Assembly (NCBI GenBank): GCA_025455225.1
Contig: JALOMY010000034.1
Coordinates: 1-16,919 of the forward strand
Length of the DNA: 16,919 nt
Origin: Cyclobacteriaceae bacterium
GTDB taxonomy: Bacteria; Bacteroidota; Bacteroidia; Cytophagales; Cyclobacteriaceae
Reading direction: 5' to 3'
Shown piece by piece: positions 1-7,327 of the stretch. The stretch's first letter is position 1, and each line of letters opens with the position of its first letter. Made by a program: the position numbers and the translations under genes. A model generated the notes under the pieces. The model worked only from the letters and a program-made list of their open reading frames with translations, ran no database searches and was not told where the DNA came from.

Positions 1-1251
1 CTATTATCGGTGGCCATGCTTTCGCTGGTGCTCCGGTTTGTGTTCAAGCGGTTACCGGGCGATGGTTTCGACACCGTGGCATCCCTGCTGACCTTGCTTG
101 CCGGAGCCATCCTGGCTTTCTTCTTCCTGTGGGTAGTTGTGGTAGGCGTGGCTTCCGTATTCCGGAAAACCATACAGCTGAAAGAATTTATTTTCTCCCT
201 TATCCCCGTAGCCATCCTCCTCGTACTCATTGAAGTTGTGTTCCGTATACTTCCACCGGCCTGCGAACCGGGTGTGCCGCCTTCAGAAGAAGTACAGGGT
301 ATGTACCATCCGGAAACCATTAACCAGGTTGTTGACACCCGAACACCTGCACTTCAGTTGAATTCATACGGATTCCGCAGCCGGGAATTTGAATTTAAAA
401 AAGACAGCAGTGAGTTCGTATTGGTATTGCTGGGCGGAAGCACGGCCACCGGTGCCTATGCAGCCCAATGGGAAAATGTACCCTCCGTTTATATTGAGAA
501 CCATCTGAAGGCCTTTATTAAAGAGAAGTACAACAAGACACTCAAAGTATATTCACTGGCGGAAGTAGCCGCTGATGTTGAGGATGAGGCCTTCTGGTTT
601 TTCAAGCTGGGTGTTCACATGAAACCCGATGCTGTACTTTCCCTGACCGGCATCAACAACCTGAGTCATGTGGTAACCAATCCGGATACCTGGGAAGTTG
701 GCAGCGGGTCACGAAGCTTTAGAAGGATGGGCATGGTGATCGATCCGAGTGTGGGGCCCAGTCGGATAGTCTATGCAGTCATGGCATTCCTGGATGACAA
801 GCTCAATAAATACAGTGCGGCATACCGGTATGCGTTATGCAAGATCGGGGGAGATGCGAAGGATCCGTTAAAAGAAGACAACCGGTTCACTTCCTATCAA
901 TACAATCCGGCTAAGGTGGAGGAAGCCACCTTTCGTTTTTTTGAAACATTAAGTGGATTGAAAGACTTCTGCTCGGTACGAGGCATCCGGTTTTATACCA
1001 TCCTCCAGCCCTTTGCCACCTGCGGTCCGTCAGTATTGGAAAACACAAAAGAAAAAAATCTGTTACAGCAATTGTACCTGACCATGATTTCGGAATCAGT
1101 ACCCTATGCTGAAAAGTTAAATTTGCTGGATGCATCCGCCTCAGCGGGCGATCAACTGGAACCCTATTTTGTTGACACCTGTCATTTCTATGATGAAGGC
1201 TTCGTGATCCTCAATGAAGAAATTGTACGATATTTAAAAGAAAACTTATAG
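1..1251 (+). CDS. Membrane-anchored SGNH/GDSL hydrolase-like protein (5' partial)
   Basis: The reading frame is open to the first base, so the true start probably lies upstream; the first possible start inside the window is GTG at 10, and the residue numbers here count from it. Two hydrophobic segments (about residues 25-55 and 62-82) precede a soluble domain, suggesting a membrane anchor with an extracytoplasmic or membrane-associated catalytic part. The domain shows SGNH-hydrolase blocks: GGSTATG with the candidate nucleophile Ser144, GINN at 214-217 (block III type), and a C-terminal D-x-x-H at Asp389/His392 that would complete the triad. Such proteins often remove or transfer acyl groups on glycans; the substrate here is unknown. 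The stop at 1249-1251 is followed after one base by the DUF5989 gene, so the two are very likely cotranscribed. The family call is fairly sure; esterase or acyltransferase activity is inference. Confidence 0.8.
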   Translation, partial: LLSVAMLSLVLRFVFKRLPGDGFDTVASLLTLLAGAILAFFFLWVVVVGVASVFRKTIQLKEFIFSLIPVAILLVLIEVVFRILPPACEPGVPPSEEVQGMYHPETINQVVDTRTPALQLNSYGFRSREFEFKKDSSEFVLVLLGGSTATGAYAAQWENVPSVYIENHLKAFIKEKYNKTLKVYSLAEVAADVEDEAFWFFKLGVHMKPDAVLSLTGINNLSHVVTNPDTWEVGSGSRSFRRMGMVIDPSVGPSRIVYAVMAFLDDKLNKYSAAYRYALCKIGGDAKDPLKEDNRFTSYQYNPAKVEEATFRFFETLSGLKDFCSVRGIRFYTILQPFATCGPSVLENTKEKNLLQQLYLTMISESVPYAEKLNLLDASASAGDQLEPYFVDTCHFYDEGFVILNEEIVRYLKENL

Positions 1252-1252
1252 T

Positions 1253-1402
1253 ATGGAGTTCTTACGCGATCTATTTCAGTTTCTGAAGGAAAGAAAGAAG
1301 TGGTGGCTCATGCCCATCATTATTGTGCTGCTTATTATCGGGGCCATTTTGATTTTTGGCGGTGGCAGCGCAGTGGCGCCTTTTATTTACACATTGTTTT
1401 AG
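1253..1402 (+). CDS. DUF5989 family small membrane protein (49 aa)
   Basis: This small gene has its ATG one base after the stop of the SGNH gene. The 49-residue product starts MEFLRDLFQFLKERKKWW, an amphipathic basic N-terminus, followed by one hydrophobic helix (about residues 19-35) and the ending GGGSAVAPFIYTLF. The layout and the GSAVAPFIYTLF ending are what I recall for the DUF5989 family, whose function is unknown. DUF5989 genes are typically found beside SxtJ-type membrane proteins and SGNH proteins in polysaccharide or carbamoyltransferase-containing clusters, and the same neighbours are present here. It probably acts as a membrane subunit or adaptor with its neighbours; that is inference. 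Gene identity is well supported by the motif, the immediate spacing and the context. Confidence 0.85.
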   Translation: MEFLRDLFQFLKERKKWWLMPIIIVLLIIGAILIFGGGSAVAPFIYTLF

Positions 1403-1540
1403 ATACTTAACTCCTGACAGGAATCAGATGACTTTAAGATTCGAAGTGGCGTTAATTCCTTTCTGGAAATTACAAGTCTATCGGGTAAGTCTAAAGCAAA
1501 AAACAATCTGACTATTCAACTAATTTGTGCGTGAGTTATC

Positions 1541-1903
1541 ATGAATGAACGTAAACACCAGGAAACTATTTTAGTGATCAGTGCAGGGTTGCTGGTCTTC
1601 TACTATTTTTTCCGTGACTTAACCTGGCTGGTGTGGGGTGCGCTGACATTGAACCTTATTGGGGCATTTTTGCCGAAAATAGCCGGTTATATTTCGTGGG
1701 CCTGGTTCAAACTGGCCGAGGGCATGGGCTTTGTGATGTCGAAAGTGATTCTCAGCCTGGTCTTTTACATCTTCCTGTTTCCAATAGCGATGCTCTCCAA
1801 ACTGTTTACCGGGAAGGATTTTTTACTAAAGAAAGATTCCATCACCACCTGGCACGATAAAAACCATACCTATCGTTCTGACGATTTGGAAAAGATGTGG
1901 TAG
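1541..1903 (+). CDS. SxtJ-family membrane protein
   Basis: The 120-residue product has three hydrophobic stretches (about residues 7-25, 27-45 and 63-85), then a short cytoplasmic-type tail ending NHTYRSDDLEKMW. The motif SWAWFKLAEGMGFVMSKVIL followed by a hydrophobic segment and the tail of Lys, His, Tyr and a terminal DLEKMW match my memory of the SxtJ family, named after a saxitoxin-cluster protein of unknown function. The gene follows DUF5989 after a 138-bp gap in which I see no other gene. With the SGNH protein upstream it forms a recurring trio that in other genomes accompanies NodU/TobZ-type carbamoyltransferases; if one is present here it lies upstream of the window. The biochemical role is unknown. 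Confidence 0.78.
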   Translation: MNERKHQETILVISAGLLVFYYFFRDLTWLVWGALTLNLIGAFLPKIAGYISWAWFKLAEGMGFVMSKVILSLVFYIFLFPIAMLSKLFTGKDFLLKKDSITTWHDKNHTYRSDDLEKMW

Positions 1904-1955
1904 CCTTTACCCTCCTTATATTTTATACTACTTGAATCCTAAATTTTACTGATTA

Positions 1956-2309
1956 ATGAAACGATTACTGATTCTGGGCGGAGCCGATACCCAGAATGTG
2001 GCCATCAATAAAGCACGTGAGATGGGCTGTTATGTAATTACATGTGATTACCGCCTGGAAAACCCAGGACATTAATCTTCCCATGATTACCAAAACGTAA
2101 GTACCCTCGATAAGGATGAGGTACTTCGGCTGGCTCAAACGTTGAATATCGATGGGATTAGGGTATATAATAATGACCCGGGTGCGCCCACCGATACCTA
2201 TTTAGCTGAAAAGTCAGGATTGCCGACTAACCTATATTCAGTGATCGAGACTTTATTCCGAATGGATATGTTCCGTGCGACAGATAATAAATGGAGAATT
2301 TGTGGGTAA
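1956..2309 (+). pseudogene. Broken ATP-grasp (carbamoyl-phosphate-synthase-like) gene, N-terminal part
   Basis: From ATG 1956 the frame reads MKRLLILGGADTQ, an N-terminal pre-ATP-grasp (Rossmann-like) start, but meets TAA at 2073-2075 after 39 codons. Reading straight through that stop in the same frame gives YQNVSTLDKDEVLRLAQ, then NIDGI, then DPGAPT and GLPTN, all expected of this family, until a second stop at 2307-2309. The first lesion is therefore a nonsense change rather than a frameshift. The sequence ends near the point where the family continues into the ATP-grasp core (FRMDMFRA), so the nucleotide-binding domain is missing. A remnant of the C-terminus seems to survive at 2371-2496. 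An intact ATP-grasp gene follows directly, so this looks like the lost member of a pair. Homology is fairly sure; the original substrate cannot be told. Confidence 0.75.
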
Positions 2310-2370
2310 CAATTTTCTTACCAAACCATCAATTTAATTTTGATTCAATAAATTCGAAGCCTCATACTGA

Positions 2371-2496
2371 GGATTCTTCAAGCCAGCTGAAGTATGATCA
2401 GTGAATACTATTTTCATCGAAACGAATGATTTGAGGAATTCAGGTGGAGATTATCCGATTTTTAATTTAAACGAATTGTTATGCTTAAAATTTTAA
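2371..2496 (+). pseudogene. Probable C-terminal remnant of the broken ATP-grasp gene
   Basis: In a frame different from the upstream fragment, this stretch reads GFFKPAEV, a TGA stop at 2395-2397, then IFIETNDLRNSGGDYPIF and NLNELL before TAA at 2494-2496. The string E-T-N-D-L-R-N-S-G-G resembles the C-terminal E-x-N-x-R-x-G-G metal/ATP-binding signature of ATP-grasp enzymes, with one extra residue. The simplest reading is that the gene starting at 1956 lost its middle and this is its tail. The last codons overlap the ATG of the intact ATP-grasp gene at 2481. About 60 bases between the two fragments show nothing recognisable. The match is short, so this call is tentative. Confidence 0.4.
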
Positions 2497-3551
2497 TGAC
2501 CAGTGCCGGGAGTTTGGAAACCCAAAATGTGCTTGAAAGTTTGCGCAACAGGCGAAGTGCGATTCGATTGATTGGGGCCAGTTCAAATGCGGAAGATCCT
2601 TTATTAAATGAATTCGACCAGGTTTATATTACCTCCAAGTTGTCGGATAAGCCGTTTGAAGATCAATTATTAAAGATCGTGGCCCAGGAGTCCCCGGATC
2701 TGATAATTCCGGGAAGGGATGACGATGTGGTATTTTTGGCAGGCCTGGCAGAGCGAAAACCAGAACTGGCACCCCTTTGTTTGAGCCTGGGAAGTGAAGC
2801 CGCAGATATCATCCGCGACAAATGGAAAAGTTACCAGTTTTGCCGGGATGTGGGATTACCCTTTTTGCCGTGCAGCGTCTCTTCCGATCCTGAAGAGCTA
2901 ACCCGGTTCGCTGAACAATATTCCTTTCCGATATTTGCCAAACCGAGGCAGGGAGCCGGATCCAGGGGTATATACATGGTGCAGACCGTTGACCAGTTGC
3001 TGGCCCTGGCTTCGCAAAATTCATATCTCTTTCAGCAATTCTGGGGCAATAAGACTTTTTTCCAGGAGTACCAGGCCAACATCATCAAATACGGCATACC
3101 CTTTATTTTCTCTTTCGAAGAAATCAAATTCTCCATGCAGACCTTTGTTTTCAGAGACGGCAGTATGGCCGATATGTTCTGTTCATGGAATCATATGAAA
3201 CATGGTGTAAGCATGCGTATTGAAACCACCGAAAACAAGGAAGTAGAAGCAATTGGAAGAACCTGCGCAGAAGCTTTCGCTAAAATTGGATGGCGTGGAC
3301 CACTGAATATTCAGGGGCAATTCAATGAAAAAAATGAGTACGCCATTTATGAATTCAATGGACGATTTACGGGTGCAACTGCCGCCCGTGCCCATTTGGG
3401 TTACGATGAACTAAAGCAGGCTGTTGATTCATTAACTTCGTATTCATTACCTGACTTTCCTGGGTTCGGAAAAGCAAAAGCAGTGGAGAAACGGTTTCAT
3501 AACAGTCCGATACAAAAGGTGATTAGTTCATCGTTCATTCAAATGACCTAG
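2481..3551 (+). CDS. ATP-grasp domain protein (carbamoyl-phosphate-synthase large-subunit-like)
   Basis: The 356-residue product starts MLKILMTSAGSLETQNVLESL, a Rossmann-like pre-ATP-grasp domain (to about residue 110). The ATP-grasp core follows: DKWKSYQFCRDVGLPFLP (typical lid-domain entry), FPIFAKPRQGAGSRGI (the Gly-rich ATP-phosphate loop with its Lys), and near the C-terminus YEFNGRFTGATAARA, the E-x-N-x-R-F-x-G metal/ATP-binding signature. Enzymes of this superfamily join a carboxylate to an amine or similar nucleophile through an acyl-phosphate. In surface-polysaccharide loci they are thought to make or attach amino-acid-like groups, but the substrate cannot be read from the sequence. 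The gene sits after the remains of a second ATP-grasp gene, which suggests the ancestral pathway used two. The family is sure, the reaction is not. Confidence 0.88.
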   Translation: MLKILMTSAGSLETQNVLESLRNRRSAIRLIGASSNAEDPLLNEFDQVYITSKLSDKPFEDQLLKIVAQESPDLIIPGRDDDVVFLAGLAERKPELAPLCLSLGSEAADIIRDKWKSYQFCRDVGLPFLPCSVSSDPEELTRFAEQYSFPIFAKPRQGAGSRGIYMVQTVDQLLALASQNSYLFQQFWGNKTFFQEYQANIIKYGIPFIFSFEEIKFSMQTFVFRDGSMADMFCSWNHMKHGVSMRIETTENKEVEAIGRTCAEAFAKIGWRGPLNIQGQFNEKNEYAIYEFNGRFTGATAARAHLGYDELKQAVDSLTSYSLPDFPGFGKAKAVEKRFHNSPIQKVISSSFIQMT

Positions 3552-3573
3552 GTATTTCGGAATAGTAATACAA

Positions 3574-3604
3574 ACCAGGATCTGTTTTTAGTCCTGATCC
3601 TGGT
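3574..3604 (+). terminator. Possible hairpin terminator after the ATP-grasp gene
   Basis: A perfect 9-bp inverted repeat (ACCAGGATC at 3574-3582 and GATCCTGGT at 3596-3604) with a 13-nt T-rich loop lies 22 bp after the stop of the ATP-grasp gene and before a long non-coding stretch. There is no downstream U-tract, so it is either a weak terminator or an mRNA-end hairpin. The position favours a transcription end. Confidence 0.4.
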
Positions 3605-3631
3605 AATGTTTGAGTATGAATCACGGTTTGA

Positions 3632-3910
3632 TCCGCCTTTACAGTCGGGCAGGCTCCACTTCGCTTTGTTAAGGGTCGAAATGATGTTTATTTATTTGTT
3701 TAGAGCACTGAATTGGGGACCTCTCGGTCGTTCCTCCCTCGAGGTGACGTTTAAATGATTGGTTTAGAGCAAGGAATGAAGAACCTTTCCCCCGGCTTCG
3801 CCTCCCTCGAGGTGACGGTTAATTTTTTATTATGAGCACGGAATGGGGGACCTCCCGCCTTTTCAGTCGGGCAGGCTCGCTCGTCCCTGTGGGACTCACT
3901 CAAGGTGACG
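3632..3910. repeat. Degenerate tandem/dispersed repeat, about four units of 65-80 bp
   Basis: The non-coding stretch 3552-4047 is largely built of related units. TTTAGAGCA begins at 3699 and again at 3763, with the variant ATGAGCACG at 3832. CCTCCCTCGAGGTGACG occurs exactly at 3733-3749 and 3801-3817, with CTCAAGGTGACG closing the third unit near 3910. CAGTCGGGCAGGCTC occurs around 3642-3656 and again around 3864-3878. The first block (about 3632-3692) and the last block (about 3855-3913) share a start CCGCCTTT and an end ATGTTTA or ACGTTTA. The pattern resembles the intergenic dispersed repeats of Bacteroidota genomes. No open frame here looks like a protein. Confidence 0.6.
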
Positions 3911-3916
3911 TTTATT

Positions 3917-3972
3917 ATCCAAAATCTTAAATCCCCAATCCGAAATCCGCAATCCCGAACCCAAAATCCCTG
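3917..3972. repeat. Eight-unit 7-bp tandem array (consensus ATCCNAA-like)
   Basis: Eight consecutive 7-mers run without a gap: ATCCAAA, ATCTTAA, ATCCCCA, ATCCGAA, ATCCGCA, ATCCCGA, ACCCAAA, ATCCCTG. The period is exact while the units vary. It sits about 75 bp before the wza-like gene, at the end of the larger repeat block. An antisense reading frame through it gives the repetitive low-complexity peptide typical of such arrays and is not a gene. Confidence 0.65.
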
Positions 3973-4047
3973 GGTAACCTTCTTGCTCGAAAAACACGAA
4001 TTTTCCCCCAATTCAATATATTAGCACCTTAATTCAGTTGGATTTCG

Positions 4048-4845
4048 ATGCCCGGAAGAATTTTATGGTTTTTACTGACCCTGGTTGCTCTCGCCTCCTG
4101 TGTTCCCAATAAAAAAGTACTCTACCTTCAGAAGGACGATGTCAATAAAAAAGACATGAAGAAGGACACGGTGCTGCGTACCTACGACATGGTGATCCAC
4201 GAATATAAAATCCAGCCCCTCGATATCCTTTCCATACGACTTGAAAGCCTCACCGACCCGGAGTTCGACTTTATGACCAAACTGCTGCAACTGGACCAAA
4301 TGCAGGGTGGGGGAAACCAGCAGAACATGTTGGTCAATGGTTTCCTCGTTGACCAGAACGGGGACCTTGAATTTCCGGTAGTGGGAAAAATCAAATTATC
4401 GGGGCTCTCTTTGTTCGAAGCCCAGGAAAAACTCCAGGAACTCTTCAAGCCCTATTTGAAAGACCCAGTGGCCCGCATTCGCCTGCTCAACTTCCGGTTT
4501 ACCGTGCTGGGGGAAGTGAACCGTGAGAATCAAATTGTATCACAAAACGTTCGCGTTACCCTCATGGAAGCCATTGGCCTCGCAGGCGGGTTAACCGACC
4601 TGGCCGACCGCTCCAGCGTTAAAATTATCCGGCAGCGGGGCGACCAGGTGGATGTGCTCTACATGAATTTACTGGAAGAAGACCTGCTGGCTACGGAGAA
4701 CTATTACGTGCAACAGAACGACATCATTGTCGTGCCGCCTTTGAAACAGCGCCCGTTCCGCAAGTACTGGACGGAGAACATTGCCATCATCGTTTCCACG
4801 TTGTCGCTGGTGTTGCTGGTGATCAGCCTGGCACAGAATAACTAA
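4048..4845 (+). CDS. wza: Polysaccharide export outer-membrane lipoprotein, Wza type
   Basis: The 265-residue product starts with a lipoprotein signal peptide: hydrophobic residues 5-16 followed by the lipobox L-A-S-C, with Cys18 as the acylated residue. A polysaccharide-export (Poly_export/PES) domain follows at about 53-145 (starting YKIQPLDILSIRL and containing LEFPVVGKIKLSGL), then an SLBB-type domain at about 148-230 (VLGEVNRENQ, LMEAIGLAGGL, NDIIVVPPL). A hydrophobic helix near the C-terminus (about 241-260) would cross the outer membrane, as in other Wza/OMA proteins. It is shorter than E. coli Wza (about 380 residues), as is common in Bacteroidota. It forms the export channel and would dock onto the Wzc-like protein encoded 21 bp downstream. 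The family call is secure. Confidence 0.92.
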   Translation: MPGRILWFLLTLVALASCVPNKKVLYLQKDDVNKKDMKKDTVLRTYDMVIHEYKIQPLDILSIRLESLTDPEFDFMTKLLQLDQMQGGGNQQNMLVNGFLVDQNGDLEFPVVGKIKLSGLSLFEAQEKLQELFKPYLKDPVARIRLLNFRFTVLGEVNRENQIVSQNVRVTLMEAIGLAGGLTDLADRSSVKIIRQRGDQVDVLYMNLLEEDLLATENYYVQQNDIIVVPPLKQRPFRKYWTENIAIIVSTLSLVLLVISLAQNN

Positions 4846-4866
4846 TGAATACTTAAATCAATATTC

Positions 4867-7278
4867 TTGAATTCGCAAAGTGATAATGTCTTTGAACAGG
4901 AGATAACCGGTACCACCGGTCAGAAAAGCGGCCTTCCCATCAACTTCAAGCGCATCCTCGACCGGGCCGTGAGATACTGGTACCTGGTTGTGGCCTGCCT
5001 TTTGGCAGCCCTCACCATCGCCTTCATGATCAACCGGTACACCACGCGCATTTATGCGATCGCAGCCTCCATTATTGTGAAAGAAGGTACCGAAAATGCG
5101 GCCGCTGAATTTCTTTATAAAAGCAACCCCCTCGTTAACCCCTACCGAAATTATTACAACGAACTCTACATCATGCGTTCGTATCCGCTGCTCCGGGATG
5201 TGGTGGAGTCGCTCAACTTCCAGGTGGCCTGGTACCGCGAAGGCAATGTAAAGACCTTTGAAATGTACGATACCGGTTTCCCGGTCTCGCTTCACCTTGT
5301 CAAAGGTGCTTCTATGCCTTACGGAAAAAGCATGGTGTTTGAGTTTACCGGTACGACTACCTTTTCCCTGGAATACGCTACCGATGACGGTTCACGTGGT
5401 ACTTCCTTTCCGAACCTGACCTACGGGGACACCCTGCGCATCAACGGCTTTCTATTGCTTGCCCGCATGCACAGGCCCGTTAAGGATGAACTGGTTGGCA
5501 AACAGTACCGCATCGATTTTATTGATCCCTATACCCTGGCCAAGCAATATGCCGGAAGACTGAAAGCCACGTGGGCCGAGTTGGGCTCATCCGTTATCAA
5601 CCTGGAGATTACCGGTGCTTCTCCCGAAAAGGAAATTGCTTTTGTGAACCAGTTCATTGAACGCTACCAGCAATACGACCTCGATAAGAAGAATCTCGTA
5701 GCCACACGGTCACTCGAATTTCTCGACCGCCAGCTCGCCACACTGCGCGACTCACTTGATTTTTACGATGCCAAGATTGAAGACTTTAAGTCCACCCATT
5801 TCATGAGCAACTTTGAAGGGGAATCCAACCGGTTGCTTGGTCGAATCGAAGAACTGGACAATCAACGCGCCCAACTTACCCTCTATGAGAATTATTTCCG
5901 TTACCTGGAAGACTATTTAAAGAACGGCAAGGAGTTCGACCAGATTGTTCCGCCTTCTGCCGTGGGCATCTCCGATCCCGTGCTCACCGGCCTCATTACC
6001 CAGCTCACCGAGGTGCAGTTCTCCATCCGCATCCTGGGTGAACGGCAAACGGAAGAAAACCCCCTCGTAGCTGACCGCAGAAAGCAGATAGAACAACTGA
6101 AACGTGACCTGCTCGAAGGGATGAATGCCGTGCGGTCTACCCAGAAGATCAACCGGGAATTCCTGGACAAGCAGATTGCCTCCTACGAACGTGAGCTCAC
6201 CAAACTGCCTGGTAACGAACGCCTCATGATGGACCTGAGGCGTAATTTCACCATCCGCGAAAACATGTTTTTGTTTTTGCTCCAGAAGCGGGCCGAGGCC
6301 GGCATCTCCCGTGCGTCCACCTCCAGTGATGTGGTGGTGGTGAACCCGCCTGACCGTAAGGGTGGTCCCATAACACCAAAACCCCTTCAGAATTACGCCA
6401 TTGCCACAGCCGCAGGTTTGCTGGTGCCTTTCCTTCTGTTCGTATTGCTTGAACTCCTGAACGATAAAATCCAGTCAAAGGAAGATATTGAGCTATACAC
6501 AACCATTCCCGTAATTGGGGGCGTGGGGCATAAGCTCAGCGGGGAAAATAACCTGGTGGTATACAACCGGCCGAAATCTTCCCTGGCCGAAGCCTTTCGT
6601 GCCCTGCGTTCCAACCTGAACTATTTTACCCAGGGCAAGGACAAAAAGATCATCCTTATCACTTCATCCGTTAGCGGGGAGGGGAAGACCTTCACCACCA
6701 TCAACCTGGCCACTGCTATGGCCTTTGCCCACAAGAAAGTAATCATCATCGGGGCTGATATGCGCAAGCCCCGTATTTATCCCGATTTTAAATTGAGCAA
6801 TGAACTGGGTCTCAGTACGTACTTGTCTTCTATAGCCGAATTGAACCAGGTTATCCAGAAAACCGAGGTGGAAGACCTGGACATCATGACCAGCGGGCCC
6901 GTTCCCCCTAACCCCAGCGAACTGTTGATGCTGCCCCGGGCGAAAGCCATGCTGGATGAATTGTTAAAAACCTATGATTATATCCTGCTCGATACCCCGC
7001 CCTTGGGGCTGGTGAGCGATGCCTTTGCCCTGATGAATTATGCCGACCATACCATCTTCATGATAAGGCAGGATTACACCCCCCGGTATTTCCTGAAAGA
7101 CCTCCAGGAGATGTACGAAAAGCGCGAACTGAAAAACATCTCCATCCTTTTTAACGATATCAAAAAAACCGGGCCGGGTTATGGATACGGTTACGGTTAT
7201 GGCTATGGCTATGGCTATGGCTATGGATACGGGTACCAGGACAAAAAAGGAAAGGGTTCCGGTTATTATGAGGAGTAG
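4867..7278 (+). CDS. wzc: Polysaccharide co-polymerase / BY-type tyrosine kinase, Wzc type
   Basis: This is a fused 803-residue chain-length regulator and tyrosine autokinase of the inner membrane. Visible parts: TM1 at about 37-55; a Wzz-type periplasmic region with long coiled-coil helices (about 270-470); TM2 at about 509-530; the E-x2-R-x2-R oligomerisation motif at Glu575/Arg578/Arg581; Walker A SVSGEGKT with Lys607; Walker A' IIIGADMRKP with Asp631; and Walker B DYILLDTPP with Asp709. The tail holds (GY)10 at residues 771-790 plus GYYEE at the end, a large set of autophosphorylation sites. Walker A' has Gly at its first Asp position, which I recall as common in Bacteroidota homologues. 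The start is TTG 4867: TGA at 4846-4848 closes the frame upstream, and the first in-frame ATG (codon 54) would delete TM1. Cycles of phosphorylation would control polymer length and export with Wza. Confidence 0.93.
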   Translation: MNSQSDNVFEQEITGTTGQKSGLPINFKRILDRAVRYWYLVVACLLAALTIAFMINRYTTRIYAIAASIIVKEGTENAAAEFLYKSNPLVNPYRNYYNELYIMRSYPLLRDVVESLNFQVAWYREGNVKTFEMYDTGFPVSLHLVKGASMPYGKSMVFEFTGTTTFSLEYATDDGSRGTSFPNLTYGDTLRINGFLLLARMHRPVKDELVGKQYRIDFIDPYTLAKQYAGRLKATWAELGSSVINLEITGASPEKEIAFVNQFIERYQQYDLDKKNLVATRSLEFLDRQLATLRDSLDFYDAKIEDFKSTHFMSNFEGESNRLLGRIEELDNQRAQLTLYENYFRYLEDYLKNGKEFDQIVPPSAVGISDPVLTGLITQLTEVQFSIRILGERQTEENPLVADRRKQIEQLKRDLLEGMNAVRSTQKINREFLDKQIASYERELTKLPGNERLMMDLRRNFTIRENMFLFLLQKRAEAGISRASTSSDVVVVNPPDRKGGPITPKPLQNYAIATAAGLLVPFLLFVLLELLNDKIQSKEDIELYTTIPVIGGVGHKLSGENNLVVYNRPKSSLAEAFRALRSNLNYFTQGKDKKIILITSSVSGEGKTFTTINLATAMAFAHKKVIIIGADMRKPRIYPDFKLSNELGLSTYLSSIAELNQVIQKTEVEDLDIMTSGPVPPNPSELLMLPRAKAMLDELLKTYDYILLDTPPLGLVSDAFALMNYADHTIFMIRQDYTPRYFLKDLQEMYEKRELKNISILFNDIKKTGPGYGYGYGYGYGYGYGYGYGYQDKKGKGSGYYEE
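7177..7236 (+). repeat. In-frame hexanucleotide repeat encoding (Gly-Tyr)10
   Basis: Ten consecutive Gly-Tyr codon pairs (GGN-TAY) make up the tail of the Wzc-type kinase. The centre is four identical GGCTAT hexamers (7201-7224), preceded by GGTTAT and followed by GGATAC and GGGTAC. Because the unit is 6 bp, slippage would change the number of tyrosines without shifting the frame. Confidence 0.85.
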
Positions 7279-7327
7279 TTCAGCGCCTGTCTGTGAGGGC
7301 TATTCCAATAAAAAACTTTAACTCTTG

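Noticed and set aside
1633..1860. Second frame of 75 codons inside the SxtJ gene
   Set aside because: It is a shadow of the SxtJ frame, which matches a known family along its whole length.
3632..3972. CRISPR array
   Set aside because: The repeats are degenerate and contiguous, without unique spacers of constant size, and no cas genes are near.
3751..4011. Antisense open frame of 86 codons across the repeat block
   Set aside because: Its sequence is a translation of the 7-bp array and tandem repeats (VRDCGFRIGDLRF-type pattern), which gives open frames in many genomes; there is no domain and no gene context.
4858..5295. Antisense open frame of 145 codons inside wzc
   Set aside because: It lies wholly opposite the strongly supported wzc frame, has no recognisable motif, and has biased composition typical of a shadow frame.
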